Below, one piece after another: positions 33,385-44,208 of a stretch of 64,000 nucleotides of DNA. Below the pieces are notes generated by a model that made no database searches, was not told where the DNA came from, and saw nothing but the letters and a program-made list of their open reading frames with translations. Both the position numbers and the translations under genes were made by a program. The DNA comes from Tiliqua scincoides (lineage: Eukaryota > Chordata > Lepidosauria > Squamata > Scincidae), in the NCBI RefSeq assembly GCF_035046505.1, contig NC_089822.1:107153307-107217306 (forward strand), read 5' to 3'. Each line of letters begins with the position of its first letter. The first letter of the stretch is position 1.

Positions 33385-34249
33385 TCAGCGAACATAATTT
33401 TTAAAGGCAGCTGAGTGCCAACGCCCAATCTTCTGAATAGCTTCTGCATGGAAGCCCAGTCTAGCCACCATTGATGCGGTGCCAATTTGAAAGGAATGCA
33501 AGCCGAACCACCCAGCTGCCACTCCAAGCCTCCGTAAGGCGGCATTAAAGACTGCCCTGAACTGAAACACCGTGGGGGGGGGGAAGCATTCTGATGCCGA
33601 AAGAATGGCCCCTCTCTCCGGGGCGCCACGCAGCGGTAGCCCACAACCACCTGGACAGGACAGATATCCACACAGGCCGCTCTTTTCAAGTGGACCCACT
33701 GGCCCTGACCTCTCTGGTCAGTCTTAGAGCACCTTAAAAATAGAGAGACACGGTTAACATCCAACTGACAATTGCCCCATCGTAAGGCCCTGTCCCCAGC
33801 GTTGACTTTAGAGACGAACAATACCTTGCTGGGGCGGAAAGCCCCAAAGAACAAAACTAAGCAACAAGCCTTAAACAGCATAGCCTCATAACACGAGGCG
33901 CAGTGCAGACCGAAGTCGGCACATAAGCCCCGTAATAAGTCAGGGGTGACCAGCCTCCGGGCCTCCTGCAGAACGGGAGTGCTCCGTCTAATCCCTTCCA
34001 ATATCCGCCTCACCCGGAATTCAGAAGTGTTATCAACCCATCCCAAGGCCTTCGTGAAAAGAAAGAGCAGCCAAATAGACCGAGATTGAGTGTGCTGACA
34101 ACTTTCTGCTCTGAAGGGCAATCACAAACTGCATCTGGTGGTACACTGGCAAAGGCCATGTGTCCTCCAGCTGCTGCTGCCTGCGAAAGGCCAAAAACTC
34201 CTGAACCTTCCTCCCATAACTGATCTTGATAGCAGTTGCAAGGGTCCAG
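33385..34249 (-). pseudogene. Tyrosine recombinase part of the same element
   Basis: It contains 'LFGAFRPSKVLFVSK' (the region of the first catalytic arginine), RCSKTDQRGQG, and later 'HSFQIGTASMVARLG...IGRWHSAAFKNYVR'. The latter corresponds to the HxxR and W-x-S-x-A-F-x-x-Y boxes of phage-integrase-type recombinases in DIRS elements. This domain replaces the usual DDE integrase. Confidence 0.8.
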
Positions 34250-34954
34250 ATCATGCTTTGGGTGGTGCTGATGCAAGGCTGCACAGCCATAGGGGCATGG
34301 GTTCTGGGTCCACTTGAGCCTCCGGAGCCAGCTGCCGGAAATGCTCCTCCTGAAAACGAGGGAGAGCATCAGCAATGCTATTCTGCACGCCGGGCACATG
34401 TCGTGCGGAAAAGAGGACATTAATTGACAAGCACTGGAGAATGAATGCTCTCACCAAGCGCATAACCCTGGGTGACTTAGACGTCTGCTTGTTGATAATC
34501 CTGACCACTGCCTGGTTATCACACCAGAAGCAGACGGAGGAGTTGGCAAACTCGGGGGCCCATACGTGAATGGCCACCCAAATGGGAAAAAACTCAAGGA
34601 ACATGAGGTCACTGGTGACGCCTTCTCTTGCCCATTCGCTTGGCCAGCGCGCAGCACACCAGCTGCCCCTAAAATAAATCCCAAACCCGTGGCCCCTGGC
34701 TGCATCTGATTACACCTGCAACTCAGCTTCGACCAGCCTGCATGTCCTCCAAAAGGAAATACCATTAAACTGGTCGAGAAACTGAAGCCACATGGCCATG
34801 TCACCCCGCAGGGCCGATGTGACCCGTGTGTGGTGGGAAGGCCTGCGCAACCCGGCCATTGCGTCACACATGCGCCAAAAAAAGGCCCGCCCCGGCACCA
34901 CGACCAGACAAGCAAAGTTAAGGTGGCCAACTAACACCTGCAGCTCCCTCAGGG
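34250..34954 (-). pseudogene. RT connection and RNase H-like part of the same element
   Basis: The minus strand shows LRELQVLVGHLNFACLVVVP (RT thumb/connection) and WCDNQAVVRIINKQTSKSP, the 'cDNqavv..in...s' RNase H signature of DIRS and retroviral-type polymerases. It links the RT to the recombinase. Confidence 0.75.
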
Positions 34955-35600
34955 TCATCTTTTTGGCAACCAGGGCCAGCTTGAGGAAGCCCTCCACCTT
35001 GCACAGTTTAGCTTCAGGGAGCCTACTACATTGATTAACAGTGTCAAGCTTGACACCCAGGTATGTAAGCTGAGTGGCGGGACCCTCGGTCTTGTTGTGC
35101 GCCAGGGGACCCCCAACTGCTCACACAAAGACATAAAAGCTGCAAGCAGCCTTTTGCATGTTCCAGTACCCGCAGGCCCCATAAAAAGAAAGTCATCGAG
35201 ATAGTGAGCCGAAGACACCGTCCCAGTTTGAAACCTGACAGCCCACTCAAGGAAGGTGCCGAAACACTCAAAATGCACGCACGAGATGGCACATCCCATT
35301 GGCAATGCTCTATCAATGTAGTAGGTGCCCTTGAAACGGAAGCCCAAGTGGCAAAAATCATCTGGATGGACAGGCAGCAGGCAGAAGGCTGATTCTATGT
35401 CCGCCTTGGACATCAGCGTGCCCACGCCGCATAACCGCAGCTGCCCCACCGCTTGATCTAAGGAAGTGTACCTGACCAAACACAGGTCACCCGGGATACT
35501 GTCATTCACGGAGCTGCCCTCCAGGAATGAAAGATGGTGAATCATTTCACAATCGTTTGCACAGAGCAGTTTTTTTTTCCTTTTTACACAAGGGAGCAAT
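34955..35600 (-). pseudogene. Reverse transcriptase part of the Ngaro/DIRS-like element
   Basis: Motifs visible are GSSVNDSIPGDLC, LMSKADIESAFCLLPVHPDD (containing a catalytic aspartate) and a YLDDFLF block equivalent to YxDD, all in the order expected of a DIRS-type RT. 'RALPMGCAISC' corresponds to the conserved 'PFGL' block. A fossil part of a broken element. Confidence 0.85.
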
Positions 35601-36408
35601 AAAAAATGTGATTACCCCCAGTCGCAGCCTGAAGTGGTACAGTCCATTCTACCAGTTGGGACTCTACCAGCATATTCCCAAATCATTCTGCTGCACATGT
35701 AGGCCAGGACTGTGTTAAAATGCTGAACAGGCAATTTGGTTTGCCAAGTAGAGATGGAAGGCCTTGTTTTGCCAAATGGAAAATCCACATGAAAACCGGA
35801 GTTTCTATATTTAGTGAAGAAGCTGGAACTCAGTAGCTTTGGAGTTTCTGACTCTGGCCAAATCTGAGCTGCATTTCATCTTTTATTTCCTTAACACTCT
35901 TGGAAGCAAACCAAGAGTGGTTTTCAAGCATACATTTTTACTGTTGTTCGTAGACAAAGATTTTGTTTAATGAGGAGCACATACCTTATAATTAGGTGTA
36001 TTTGGAAAAGTGTTCTGCTACAAATGGGGTGTCACAAAACCCAAGATTGGCAAGCATCACATGATTTTCTGAATTTTTTATGTAGGCTTTTGGACAAATT
36101 GCTATCTTGCTGTTCATCAAATCATTCCTCTGACTGAAAAAATGTGATTTTGCAGGGGATTTTCTTTAGGTAAATGAGAGGAAATGATCACAACTGGAAA
36201 GCACAAATTACTGTACTGAGCTTTAAGAATGGCACAAGAATGCAGAGTAGTGAATTCTAGACTTTTGGCCTTCATTCCAGGATTTGCTTGTGCTTTTGAG
36301 TTCTTCAGGTTTCAGGTTCTTCCTGGGGGTTGATCTCCCTTAAGACTAAACAAGATGTGACATTAAGCAAGTGTCAAAAGTTTTTCTTTTTTCTTTTATA
36401 AAAGTAGT
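35601..36408. other. No recognisable feature
   Basis: AT-rich DNA, presumably the insertion-site flank of the retrotransposon. Confidence 0.4.
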
Positions 36409-36650
36409 AGTTACGTGGAGGCCCTATCTGGATTGGGACTGTGGCAGCTGAAGTGGTTGCTCAGGAGACTTTTTGGTGGGGGACACCTATCTCTGCTTAC
36501 CTCCACTGCTTCTCCTTCTCCTTCCATTCCTAGATGGAAAAGGAAGAGAGGAGATAGAGAAGAAGAGGTGGAAGGAAGGAGAATGCTGAGATGAAACATG
36601 GATGAGTGGGATGAGCAGAGGCTGGCACATCATTGGGTAAGGGGCATACA
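36409..36650 (+). repeat. Unclassified dispersed repeat, paired with 55110-55340
   Basis: Shares 'agaggctggcacatcat', 'gagaatgctgag' (against 'gagagtgctgag'), and the purine-rich GGAAAAGGAAGAGAGGAGAT stretch, in the same order and orientation as 55110-55340. No terminal repeats or coding content. Confidence 0.5.
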
Positions 36651-36868
36651 GACACAAATGGTTCATAGGTGCACCACAGGAGTTTGGGGTAGAGTCATTT
36701 ATTATTAGTGGGGCCATTGGGGGATGTGAGCTTTCCACCAGCACCATGGTGTGCCTTGTCAATTGTAAAAATTGCCTTGACAATTTTAGCACCTTGTCGG
36801 TGCACCATGAGATGAAAAGGCTTGAAAATAGCTGGTGTAGACACACAGATTTTATTAGGACTCCAACG

Positions 36869-37469
36869 CAGTGGGTCCAGAACTGTGGGTTGGAACCCAC
36901 TAGTGGGTCGTGACCTCATTTTTGGTGGATTGCAGAACTGACACGCTGATAGCTGACAAGGAAAACATATTGAGCCCTATGGAAATCGAAACACAGCAGC
37001 CCATGTGCGTTTATTCACAAGTAGGTGAACATGCCTCAGTCCACTTTGAAGGGCAGGCCAAGAGAAAGGCAGTGCCATTAGAATGATCTTGATCTGATGA
37101 ATGCAGGCCCCAACAAACTCTTGAGAAGGAAGCTCTCCCTCCAAGCTTATAAGGAAAATGCATTGAGCCCTATGGAAAGCGAAATTGTGCCATAGGTGTG
37201 TTTACATATGAGTAGGCAACTGCCTTGACTCTTATCAAAGGCTAGGCGGAGGGGAATGCAAGGCCACCAGAATGGTCCCAATTTGATGAGTGTGGAACTC
37301 AACTAATGCTCCAAAAGGCATTTCCCTCCACCATAGTAAAAAGAATAAAAACAGGGGCTTGAGCAGCTAGTAAAGTGAAACTTTTTTTAGTCTCATAAAG
37401 CTAGGTGGGTCCCAACAGAGTGTTGTTTTAAAAAGTGGGTCCTGATGCTAAAAAGTTTGGGAACCACTG
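36869..37469 (+). mobile_element. hAT element with internal ~190-bp tandem duplication
   Basis: Termini CAGTGGGTCCAGAACTGTGG and AAAGTTTGGGAACCACTG. Two units begin TTGAGCCCTATGGAAA near 36970 and 37163, with GAATGATCTTGATCTGATGA / GAATGGTCCCAATTTGATGA-type blocks in each. This is the same layout as 11610-12362, but here both ends are present. Confidence 0.7.
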
Positions 37470-38109
37470 GTATACGGTATTACAGAACTATCAAAGTATG
37501 GTGTTTTTGAACTGAAGTTGCAGGATATAGAAGGTCCATTTAATGACTCAGTTTTCTGATGACTTCTTACCACTAAGGATACAATTCGTTATTTAAAAAA
37601 AGCACTGGAAACAGGAAATAGTTTTAAATATGATGGAACAGATGACTCATGTGTTACCAAACCATCTGGGAATAAAATGTTTTTAATGGGGGCAGTAAAG
37701 AGAAATCTGTTGGGATTCATTTGAAATATAATCAGTATAAGCCCTTACATGGTGTCTAACCCTAAAATGATATACTGTAATTGTGGATTTCATGTCTTCT
37801 TCCACGGATTTCCCAGACATACAGTGGTCAATGAAGGCAACAAGGTTTTTCCCCTTAGCTATCTCCCTCCCCAAGTCACACTTGCATCAGAAACAATAGC
37901 CAGTGAGCGAGCCTATCCCCATGGACTTGTCTAATCTCAATTTAAAACTGTCTGTGTCAGTAGCCAACACCACATCTTTGGGACGCAAATTAATGCAGGA
38001 AATTCCTCCTCCCTCTCTGAAGATCAGTAGGAAAGGGGACTATGAGCTCTGGAGTTAGTGAAAATGGGGTGATGGTCAGAGGGCTGCCTGAAGTGACTCA
38101 TCTCTGTGC
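37470..38109. other. No recognisable feature
   Basis: Nothing I can support. Confidence 0.4.
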
Positions 38110-38117
38110 TGCTAAAT

Positions 38118-38322
38118 CAGTGGCATAGCTAGAGGGGGTGCAAAGCACTGTGTTTTTTCAGGGAGCCTCACCACAACATGCAAGCGGCCTGTCCCCCTCC
38201 CCTTTGGAGTAATTCTGGGTGGTGGTAATGGCTCCGAAGGAGAGGGGGATGGGTCACTTGCATCCTGCAGTGAGGTTCCCTGTAAAATTTAGTGCTTTGC
38301 ACCCCCTCTTGCTACAGCACTG
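38118..38322. mobile_element. Palindromic hAT-type MITE
   Basis: CAGTGGCATAGCTAGAGGGG and GCACCCCCTCTTGCTACAGC-ACTG form inverted ends. The whole 205 bp folds back, with ACTCTCCTTCGGAGCCATTA-type sequence complementary to 'ccctttggagtaatt'. Flanks TGCTAAAT and TGCTAAGC match at 6 of 8. Confidence 0.75.
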
Positions 38323-39063
38323 TGCTAAGCAGTGCTGCGCTAATACTGTTAATAAGAGTAGTCATGGGCATCACTACAAGGAATTTAATAGGCACTGATG
38401 CAAAGCGTTGACTAGATCCATAGGAAGATTATTTTGTTCATTGGTCCAAATACTGCCAAACGTGTAACACAGTCTGTATAGCTTCTGCTAATGAGCACTG
38501 CTGTCACAGATTGCACAATGTTATCTAAGCATTAGCCACACATTCGTCTGTAGAAGCTGCCTCTTCACGTGGATAGTCGGTTCTGACTGTCACACACATT
38601 ACATTTTCTTACAGAAGGAAACTCTGACTTCAACGGCTCTTGCAAGAGCTCTTGTTCCATTGCTGCCATGAGGCGACTGGTCCTTTGACAAGGAGGCTTT
38701 GGGGACACGTTCTGAAGTGGTGGCATCTGTCTTACGATACAGGTCAACTGTAGGGAAGATGAGTTTTGAGTGCTCTTCCTCAGAGGTTAGGATAGATAGG
38801 GGCAAAAAAAAAAAAAACCTAACTTGGAAGAATTTAGAATTTGTTTAAAATTTACTAGTCAGGGAAGACTTACAGCATGGATGGTAGTAAAGATTGGACA
38901 AGAATTGCACTATTTAAAACCAATGCATTGGAAAGTTGGGAGCAAGCAGTCAATGGGAATAGAAAGAGATGGATTGGAGATGATGTCTTCCCTGCCTTTA
39001 GCACTGATTGCAATATAGATTAGACTGGTACTATACTAGTTCAAAACATGCTCCCCTTTGCAG
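38323..39063. other. Unassigned, with weak coding-like stretch
   Basis: From an acceptor-like TTTTCTTACAG (ending about 38616) a plus-strand frame runs ~75 codons with a single TGA. No motif is recognised. It is noted only because it lies just upstream of the candidate exon at 39064. Confidence 0.25.
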
Positions 39064-39255
39064 AAATCAAGCAATGGAGATCTGAGACGACTCAGGCAGA
39101 AAGGATGTGGCATCTGAGGGACAGGAAGAAGCTGAAGCATCTCAAGTTCTCCAGGGAACTGTTACAGGCAAACCGCGAAATGAGCAATAAGGTCACGCAG
39201 ACCCTTAACTGCCTTCAGGACAGAGACGTTGCGGTGTGGGAAATTACGATTTTAG
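39064..39255 (+). CDS. Candidate exon of unknown gene (coiled-coil-like)
   Basis: A 192-bp stretch (a multiple of three) is bounded by an acceptor-like pyrimidine tract CTCCCCTTTGCAG and a donor-like TTTTAG|GTATCA. The frame is open and charged: RMWHLRDRKKLKHLKFSREL, then LLQANREMSNKVTQTLNCLQ and DRDVAVWEITIL, consistent with a helical or coiled-coil segment. The 'xRREhxxxhLExQREMSxxh' feel resembles C-terminal tails of Myb/SANT-like proteins, including those of Harbinger transposons and their domesticated descendants, but this is only a resemblance. No neighbouring exon is identified, the open frame continues past the donor to 39344, and there is no transposon signature around it. It could be a chance frame. 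Confidence 0.25.
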
Positions 39256-39955
39256 GTATCATAGCAGGTAACACATCAGTGAACTGTTTGCGAAATAAAC
39301 CGTTGCTTGTTCCAAGAAAACCATCTCTTTATTTGCACCACTGATAAATCCAGCCCCTCACCGCTGAAGTAGCTGCAGAGAGTGATCTGAAAATTTGTGT
39401 GGTTCCATCAGGGCTGCCCCGCCGTCAACCCACCAGCTCCCTTTCCCACTTTTGTTCCGGGAGGTCATCTTGGGTGACTCTCAATCAGTTGACTTGGGGA
39501 GTAACCCGCCTTCTTGTTCCCAGAACAGAACATGAAAAAAGAACTTGCCTATTAAAGTTGAACCAGTCAATCATGTAATATGCATGTGCCTTTCGTTAAC
39601 AGATGCACCAAACCGAAGTCAGTCAATAATAGTAAGTTTCCACTCACTGACACACTGGTTAATGGAAAGAACATTACACATACAGATTGTAATAATTTGC
39701 CAGTGAGATAGTTAAAGACATTTTATTTATGTAAACGTTTGAACGAGAGCATCTTGAGTCATAGTTTTTTCTTAGAAATATTTACTTTTGAAAATTTCAA
39801 ACAGGTGGCATATGCTTTTTTTCCTGCATCTTTTTTCCTCGCTTTGCCCATGTTCTCCTTTTCCCATTGAAAAATGCCCATGGTCTTGGCCCAGCCTCCA
39901 AAACTGGTACTAGAGAGAAAGACACAAGGGGACGCTTGCCCAGCTTCCATTCAAC
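39256..39955. other. No recognisable feature
   Basis: Nothing beyond the tail of the open frame described at 39064. Confidence 0.4.
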
Positions 39956-39958
39956 TAA

Positions 39959-40539
39959 GGGCGCAATCCTAACCTGTGCTGGAACAGGCAAGCCAAGAGG
40001 TTTGCACTGTATCCAGTGCCAGAAGCGGCTCAGCCAGAGGTAAGGGGAAACTTTTCCCCTTACCCCTGGGTAAGGGTTGCTGGCCACAATGGGTCTCCTC
40101 GAACTTGCACCTCTGGAGGTGGCACAAGTCCAAGGAGAGCGAAGTGGCTTGAAGCCACTCTATTCTCCCCGGAAACGGGGATTGGGATCCAGCGTAACTG
40201 CAGGATCCCAGCCCTGCCTCCTGCTCCCCGCCTGCCTGCCCCCAGGGCCACCCATCGCCCGCCCTCCCCCCACCCGAGAACGCCTCCCTCTTTCCTCCTC
40301 CCCACCCCTCCATGCCTACCTTTTCCATTTGTGTTCCATTTGCGCAGGTGGGCCAACACAAGCGGCTGAGGGGAAGCTGGCGTGGAGGCTTACGTCAGCC
40401 TCCGCAGGCCGGCGCTTCTTGGGGCGTCAGCCCAGCTTCCCCCCGAGGAGGTGCAAACATACCTTATGGCATGTTTGAGACCCTCCTAGGTCTGCCCAAG
40501 GGACTTGGGCTGGCATCGGGCGCAGTTTGGGTTGCGCCC
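39959..40539 (+). mobile_element. GC-rich non-autonomous transposon, 3-bp target duplication TAA
   Basis: Begins GGGCGCAATCCTAACCTGTG and ends TTTGGGTTGCGCCC, with TAA on both sides (39956-39958, 40540-40542). It is the best-preserved long member in the window and parallels 22857-23353 and, reversed, 2011-2480. The TAA target and 3-bp duplication fit PIF/Harbinger. Several overlapping GC-driven open frames (up to 133 codons) are not genes. Confidence 0.85.
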
Positions 40540-40578
40540 TAAAATGAATTGTGCATTTGCCTCATGCTTATGGATTGT

Positions 40579-40777
40579 GGGCCAAATCCTATCCACCTTT
40601 CCAGTGCTGGTGCAGCCATGCCAATCAGACATGCTCTGCATCTTATGGTAGGGGGGCAGCCACGAAGGCCACCTCCAAGTAAGGGAATGTTTATTCAGGG
40701 CTTGTTCAGGGCTTGTCCCTTGTTCAGGGCTGCATTGCCGCAGTACTGGCATTGGGAAATTGGATAGCATTGCGCTC
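40579..40777. mobile_element. MITE, 199 bp, 3-bp target duplication TGT
   Basis: Ends GGGCCAAATCCTATCCACCT and AAATTGGATAGCATTGCGCTC, with TGT on both sides. It includes an extra local repeat, 'ttcagggcttg' three times (40693-40730), explaining the ~20 bp above the usual 179. Confidence 0.8.
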
Positions 40778-40780
40778 TGT

Positions 40781-41600
40781 ATTGTCATGTTGCCCACCTG
40801 TCCCTTTCCTGGTTGCTACCAAGGTAGATTGTCGTGGGTAACTGTAATCAGCTGGAAGGCACCACCCATCAATGACTAGGGAAACTTCCTGCTTGGAAGT
40901 CAAGAGGGAAGCCCACTTTCTTTGTCCAAGAACAGAACTGAACAATGGGGAAAAACTTCCCTGGGAGAGCTCAAGTGGCAAATCACACGATATGCATGAA
41001 CCAGGAACTGTTCTGCTCTCAGAAGAGCAAGGCTTCGGGGCAAACTCCCACCATTTTCAGTGGGCAAATTCTGCTGGGATCTATGTAGCTACAAGAAGAC
41101 TGCTGAATTGGTTGTACTGGAGGAGGGACTTTTGCCATAAAGGAATCTCTGGATTGGAGTGAATGTGTGGTTGTGAGTCTCACATGCATTGACACTCACG
41201 CATGCATTTCCCCCAGAATAGCTGCACATCTGGTGGGGACCTCAGCCACAGACTCATGATGCAACTGGGATCTTGGTGCTTCCCTGCTTCTTCTCTTTCT
41301 TTCCTCTGATCTTCCTCCTCTCCTCTGCCTCTCCCACCACCGTATATGCCCTGGCTCTTCAGTTCTTGTTTCCCTTGGGTAATCGCCTAATGTTCCTAAT
41401 ATGCGAACGTATTGCTCCCCCTCATCTCTTCTCCCTGTCATTACTCGCCCCTTCTCCTTGTAAAGATGTTCTCTGTTTCTACCCACAAGCCACTGATACT
41501 TAGGACTTAGTTGTGTGAGTGATGGAAAATATTGCATTGTGTTATTTTTCATTTCCTGACCCAGTTATTGTACTGTTATCCCCATAATAAAAGCTACTTA
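40781..41600. other. No recognisable feature
   Basis: Overlapping chance frames (118 codons minus, 76 plus) fall in a TC-rich stretch. None is convincing. Confidence 0.4.
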
Positions 41601-42201
41601 TGGTCAAACTCCAATAGTCCGGCATCCAGTTCTCTGGCAGTCCTGATAGTCTAGCATGAAAATACGAACCATATATTGTCTGGGAGCACTCTTGGCTCAG
41701 GAATGGACTCCTTACCTTGCCAGCCCCTGTGAACAGTCACTAATGGAGGAAAAGTCCATCACAGGTTATAAACTATGATGGGTAAATGCAATCTCCATGT
41801 TTTAGAGGCACCCTATGTCTGAATGCCAGATGGAAGGGAGTGGTAACAGGGCACAGGTATCTTGTTGTCTTGTGGGATCCCCGAAGCATCTGGTGGGCCA
41901 CTGTGAGATACAGGAAGCTGGATGAGATGGGACTTTGGCCTGAGCCAGCTGGGCTCTTCTTATGTTCATATGTTCACCCCTGGCTCAGTGATGGTATTGC
42001 CAAGACAGACTATGGAAGCCAGTTGGGGACAGCCTGAGTGACTTGGCAGTATTTTAAATAGTGACCCTGACCCTATTGTGAAGAGGACACTAGATCTGGA
42101 AATCATTGGTTGCAGGATAGTACCTCCTCATAATCTGGCATATTTGATAATCTGGCACCACCTAAGTCGCAAGGTGCAGGATTATCAAAAGTCAATATTG
42201 T
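41601..42201. mobile_element. Tigger/pogo-type element split by CR1
   Basis: The left arm TGGTCAAACTCCAATAGTCC-GGC and the right arm GCAGGATTATCAAAAGTCAA are inverted. 'ataatctggca' words repeat inside, as is typical of Tigger ends. TA precedes the left end. No transposase is present. The CR1 at 41753-41976 lies within. Confidence 0.55.
41753..41976 (+). mobile_element. CR1 LINE 3'-end fragment
   Basis: 'ggaggaaaagtccatcacag', 'gaatgccagatggaaggga', 'gggctcttcttatgttcata': the CR1 C-terminal codons and 3' UTR, more diverged than the 30016 copy. Confidence 0.85.
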
Positions 42202-43734
42202 TGCACCTATATTCTTGCCTCCCTCCTCATTTCATGCCAGTCCATCGAGCTGGACCATGAGTCACTGCACTTGGTCCTAGCATATGAAGTAGGTTTTACG
42301 CATGTGCTCATGTTACCCATGTCCAGGAAACTATGGGGAACCCAGTACAGGACTTTGCCAGGGCTCCCAGGAATCTGATGCAAGCATTGCCTCTTGGTCT
42401 GATCAAGCAGGGCTCTTCTTAGTAGCTGGTCCTGGAGGAGGGACAAAGATGACTGGAGACCTGAGCAAGATTGGCTTGGGAAGTGTTTTCCTTTCCACTG
42501 ACACTCAAAATGTAACTTTAGCTACAGACCCAAACTCCCAAGTCAATAAGCATTAACAGAAGATCAGAGCGAGCTGAGATCCAGGGAGGGGGAGAGCAGG
42601 AATTAGTGCTTCCTTTCCCTCTTCCCAGTGGGGGAATGAGTCAACTGATAGCAGAGGAGGGCAAGGCAAAGGGGAAGGGTAGGAGGCCTATCCTGTTTGC
42701 TCACTTCCTGAGCCATGAACGCATCTTGAGCAATGGTACCCTTACTCTGGACATAGATTTTCAGTTGTCCGACTCTCTGGGTGGGAGGTTGAGGAATGGA
42801 AAGAGAGCTGGCTGACAGGATGTGGTGCTGGCTCCAATGTGACGACGTGCTGACAAGCAGAGATCTGAAGGAATGTTGGGCACAGGGGACAGAAACATAA
42901 CAAAAGGATGCATAGATGGCAAAATGGTGGAGTCAGCAGGAAAAGAGATTGGATAGAAATCCAAGCTCATGAAGAGCTCTGTGGGTGTGTTGTTGGCAAG
43001 AAGGAACAGACGGGGAAGGGAGGTTGAGGGACTGTGAGGCCAAACAGTGACGCAAGACTAGAAGCATGTGCTCTGACCTTCACATGTGGATTTGAGCTAA
43101 CCATTCACTTTTTGGTTGCTGGTGTCTACCTTTGTGCTCATGCATATTGTTCAATACAGCTCTGAATACTAACCTACGTAGAACTGCATCTCACTTGGGA
43201 AGACACGAGATCCACTAGAGGTGTTCCTGCCTCAGGGCACACCTAGAGTGGCTGTTGCGCTCTCTTTTGGCACCATTCTGGATGTTGGGAGGTGATGTAA
43301 TAATGTCACTGTCTCATTGCATCAGCGTCAATTGCTCCCAGAGTGCCGCAATTTGGAGCCAACTAGAGTGCGGGGCAGGCAGGAAGGCCCTTTCTGTGTA
43401 AAACACAACATGAAAGCTCCGCTCAGTGACATTACAGTAAGGGTCAGAGACTGCATCACCACCAGCCCCACAGTGCCACACCCAGGGCAGATTCATGGCT
43501 TGGGTAGAAGCATGATCTGGAGCTCACAGCTTGCTCTGCTTTTCTTGGTTACTTGAGAAGTGCACACAGGAAAGAGTTGGCACCAGAGCTCCGGGTAAGG
43601 GAGGCAGACTCTGGATTGCCATACACCACTCTCCTTGCCATCACCCTTCAAGGAAGAAGAGGACAAGGAGGCAGCAATGACAGCAGAAGGACAGCAGAAT
43701 TGGTAGTGCCCAAGCTTATAGAGACTCCCTGAAA
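42202..43734. other. No recognisable feature
   Basis: 'cctcagggcacacctagagtggc' near 43233 may belong to a decayed DNA transposon. Nothing else is supportable. Confidence 0.4.
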
Positions 43735-43742
43735 GTATAGAA

Positions 43743-44200
43743 CAGGGGTGTCCAAACTTTTTGGCAGGAGGGCCACATCATCTCTCTGACACTGTGTCGG
43801 GAGCCGGGAAAGAAAAGAATTAATTTACATTTCAAATTTGAATACATTTACATAAATGAATATCTTAGAGATGGAACTTCTATGAATGAATGAAGGTCTT
43901 GCAATAGCTCAAGGTCTATAAAAGACCTTGCACAAAGCAAGGTTGTCCTTTCCTTTGCTGCTGCTGCTGCTGCATCACACATGTAAAGCAGCAAGCAATG
44001 GAGGGTGCCCTTGTCCCATAGGTCATGCAAGAGATTGAACAGTCGCCCTCATGCTTAGAGCAGTTGTGCTGGGCCAGCATGGGCTCCAGCAAGTCTCCAG
44101 AGCGCCAGAGGCTCATTGGAGACTGGCTACTCCCCCCGGACCAGATTGGGAGTCCCTGAGGGCCGCAAGTGGCCCCTGGGCTGGGGTTTGGGCACCCCTT
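43743..44200 (+). mobile_element. hAT non-autonomous element, family 1, copy 3
   Basis: CAGGGGTGTCCAAACTTTTT to TTTGGGCACCCCTT, flanked by GTATAGAA and GCATAGAA (7 of 8). It aligns end to end with 19609 and 21478. It has a CTG expansion (GCTGCTGCTGCTGC, ~43958) relative to the other two. Confidence 0.9.
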
Positions 44201-44208
44201 GCATAGAA

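Larger units (their letters stand above)
32110..35600 (-). mobile_element. Ngaro/DIRS-like tyrosine-recombinase retrotransposon, broken
   Basis: In minus-strand order the element shows a reverse transcriptase, an RNase H-like region, a tyrosine recombinase and an SGNH/GDSL hydrolase. That order, and a hydrolase after the recombinase, are known from Ngaro-type vertebrate elements. The 5' part, including any gag-like frame, is absent upstream of ~35600. The 3' limit near 32110 is approximate, and a reversed AATAAA-like TTTATT lies near 32170. The coding parts lie in several frames, so the copy is broken in several places and can only be a fossil. High GC sets it apart from its AT-rich surroundings. 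Retention of recognisable motifs suggests moderate age. Confidence 0.85.

Noticed and set aside
40016-40478. Open frames of up to 133 codons
   Set aside because: Same reason: a GC-rich transposon without coding content.
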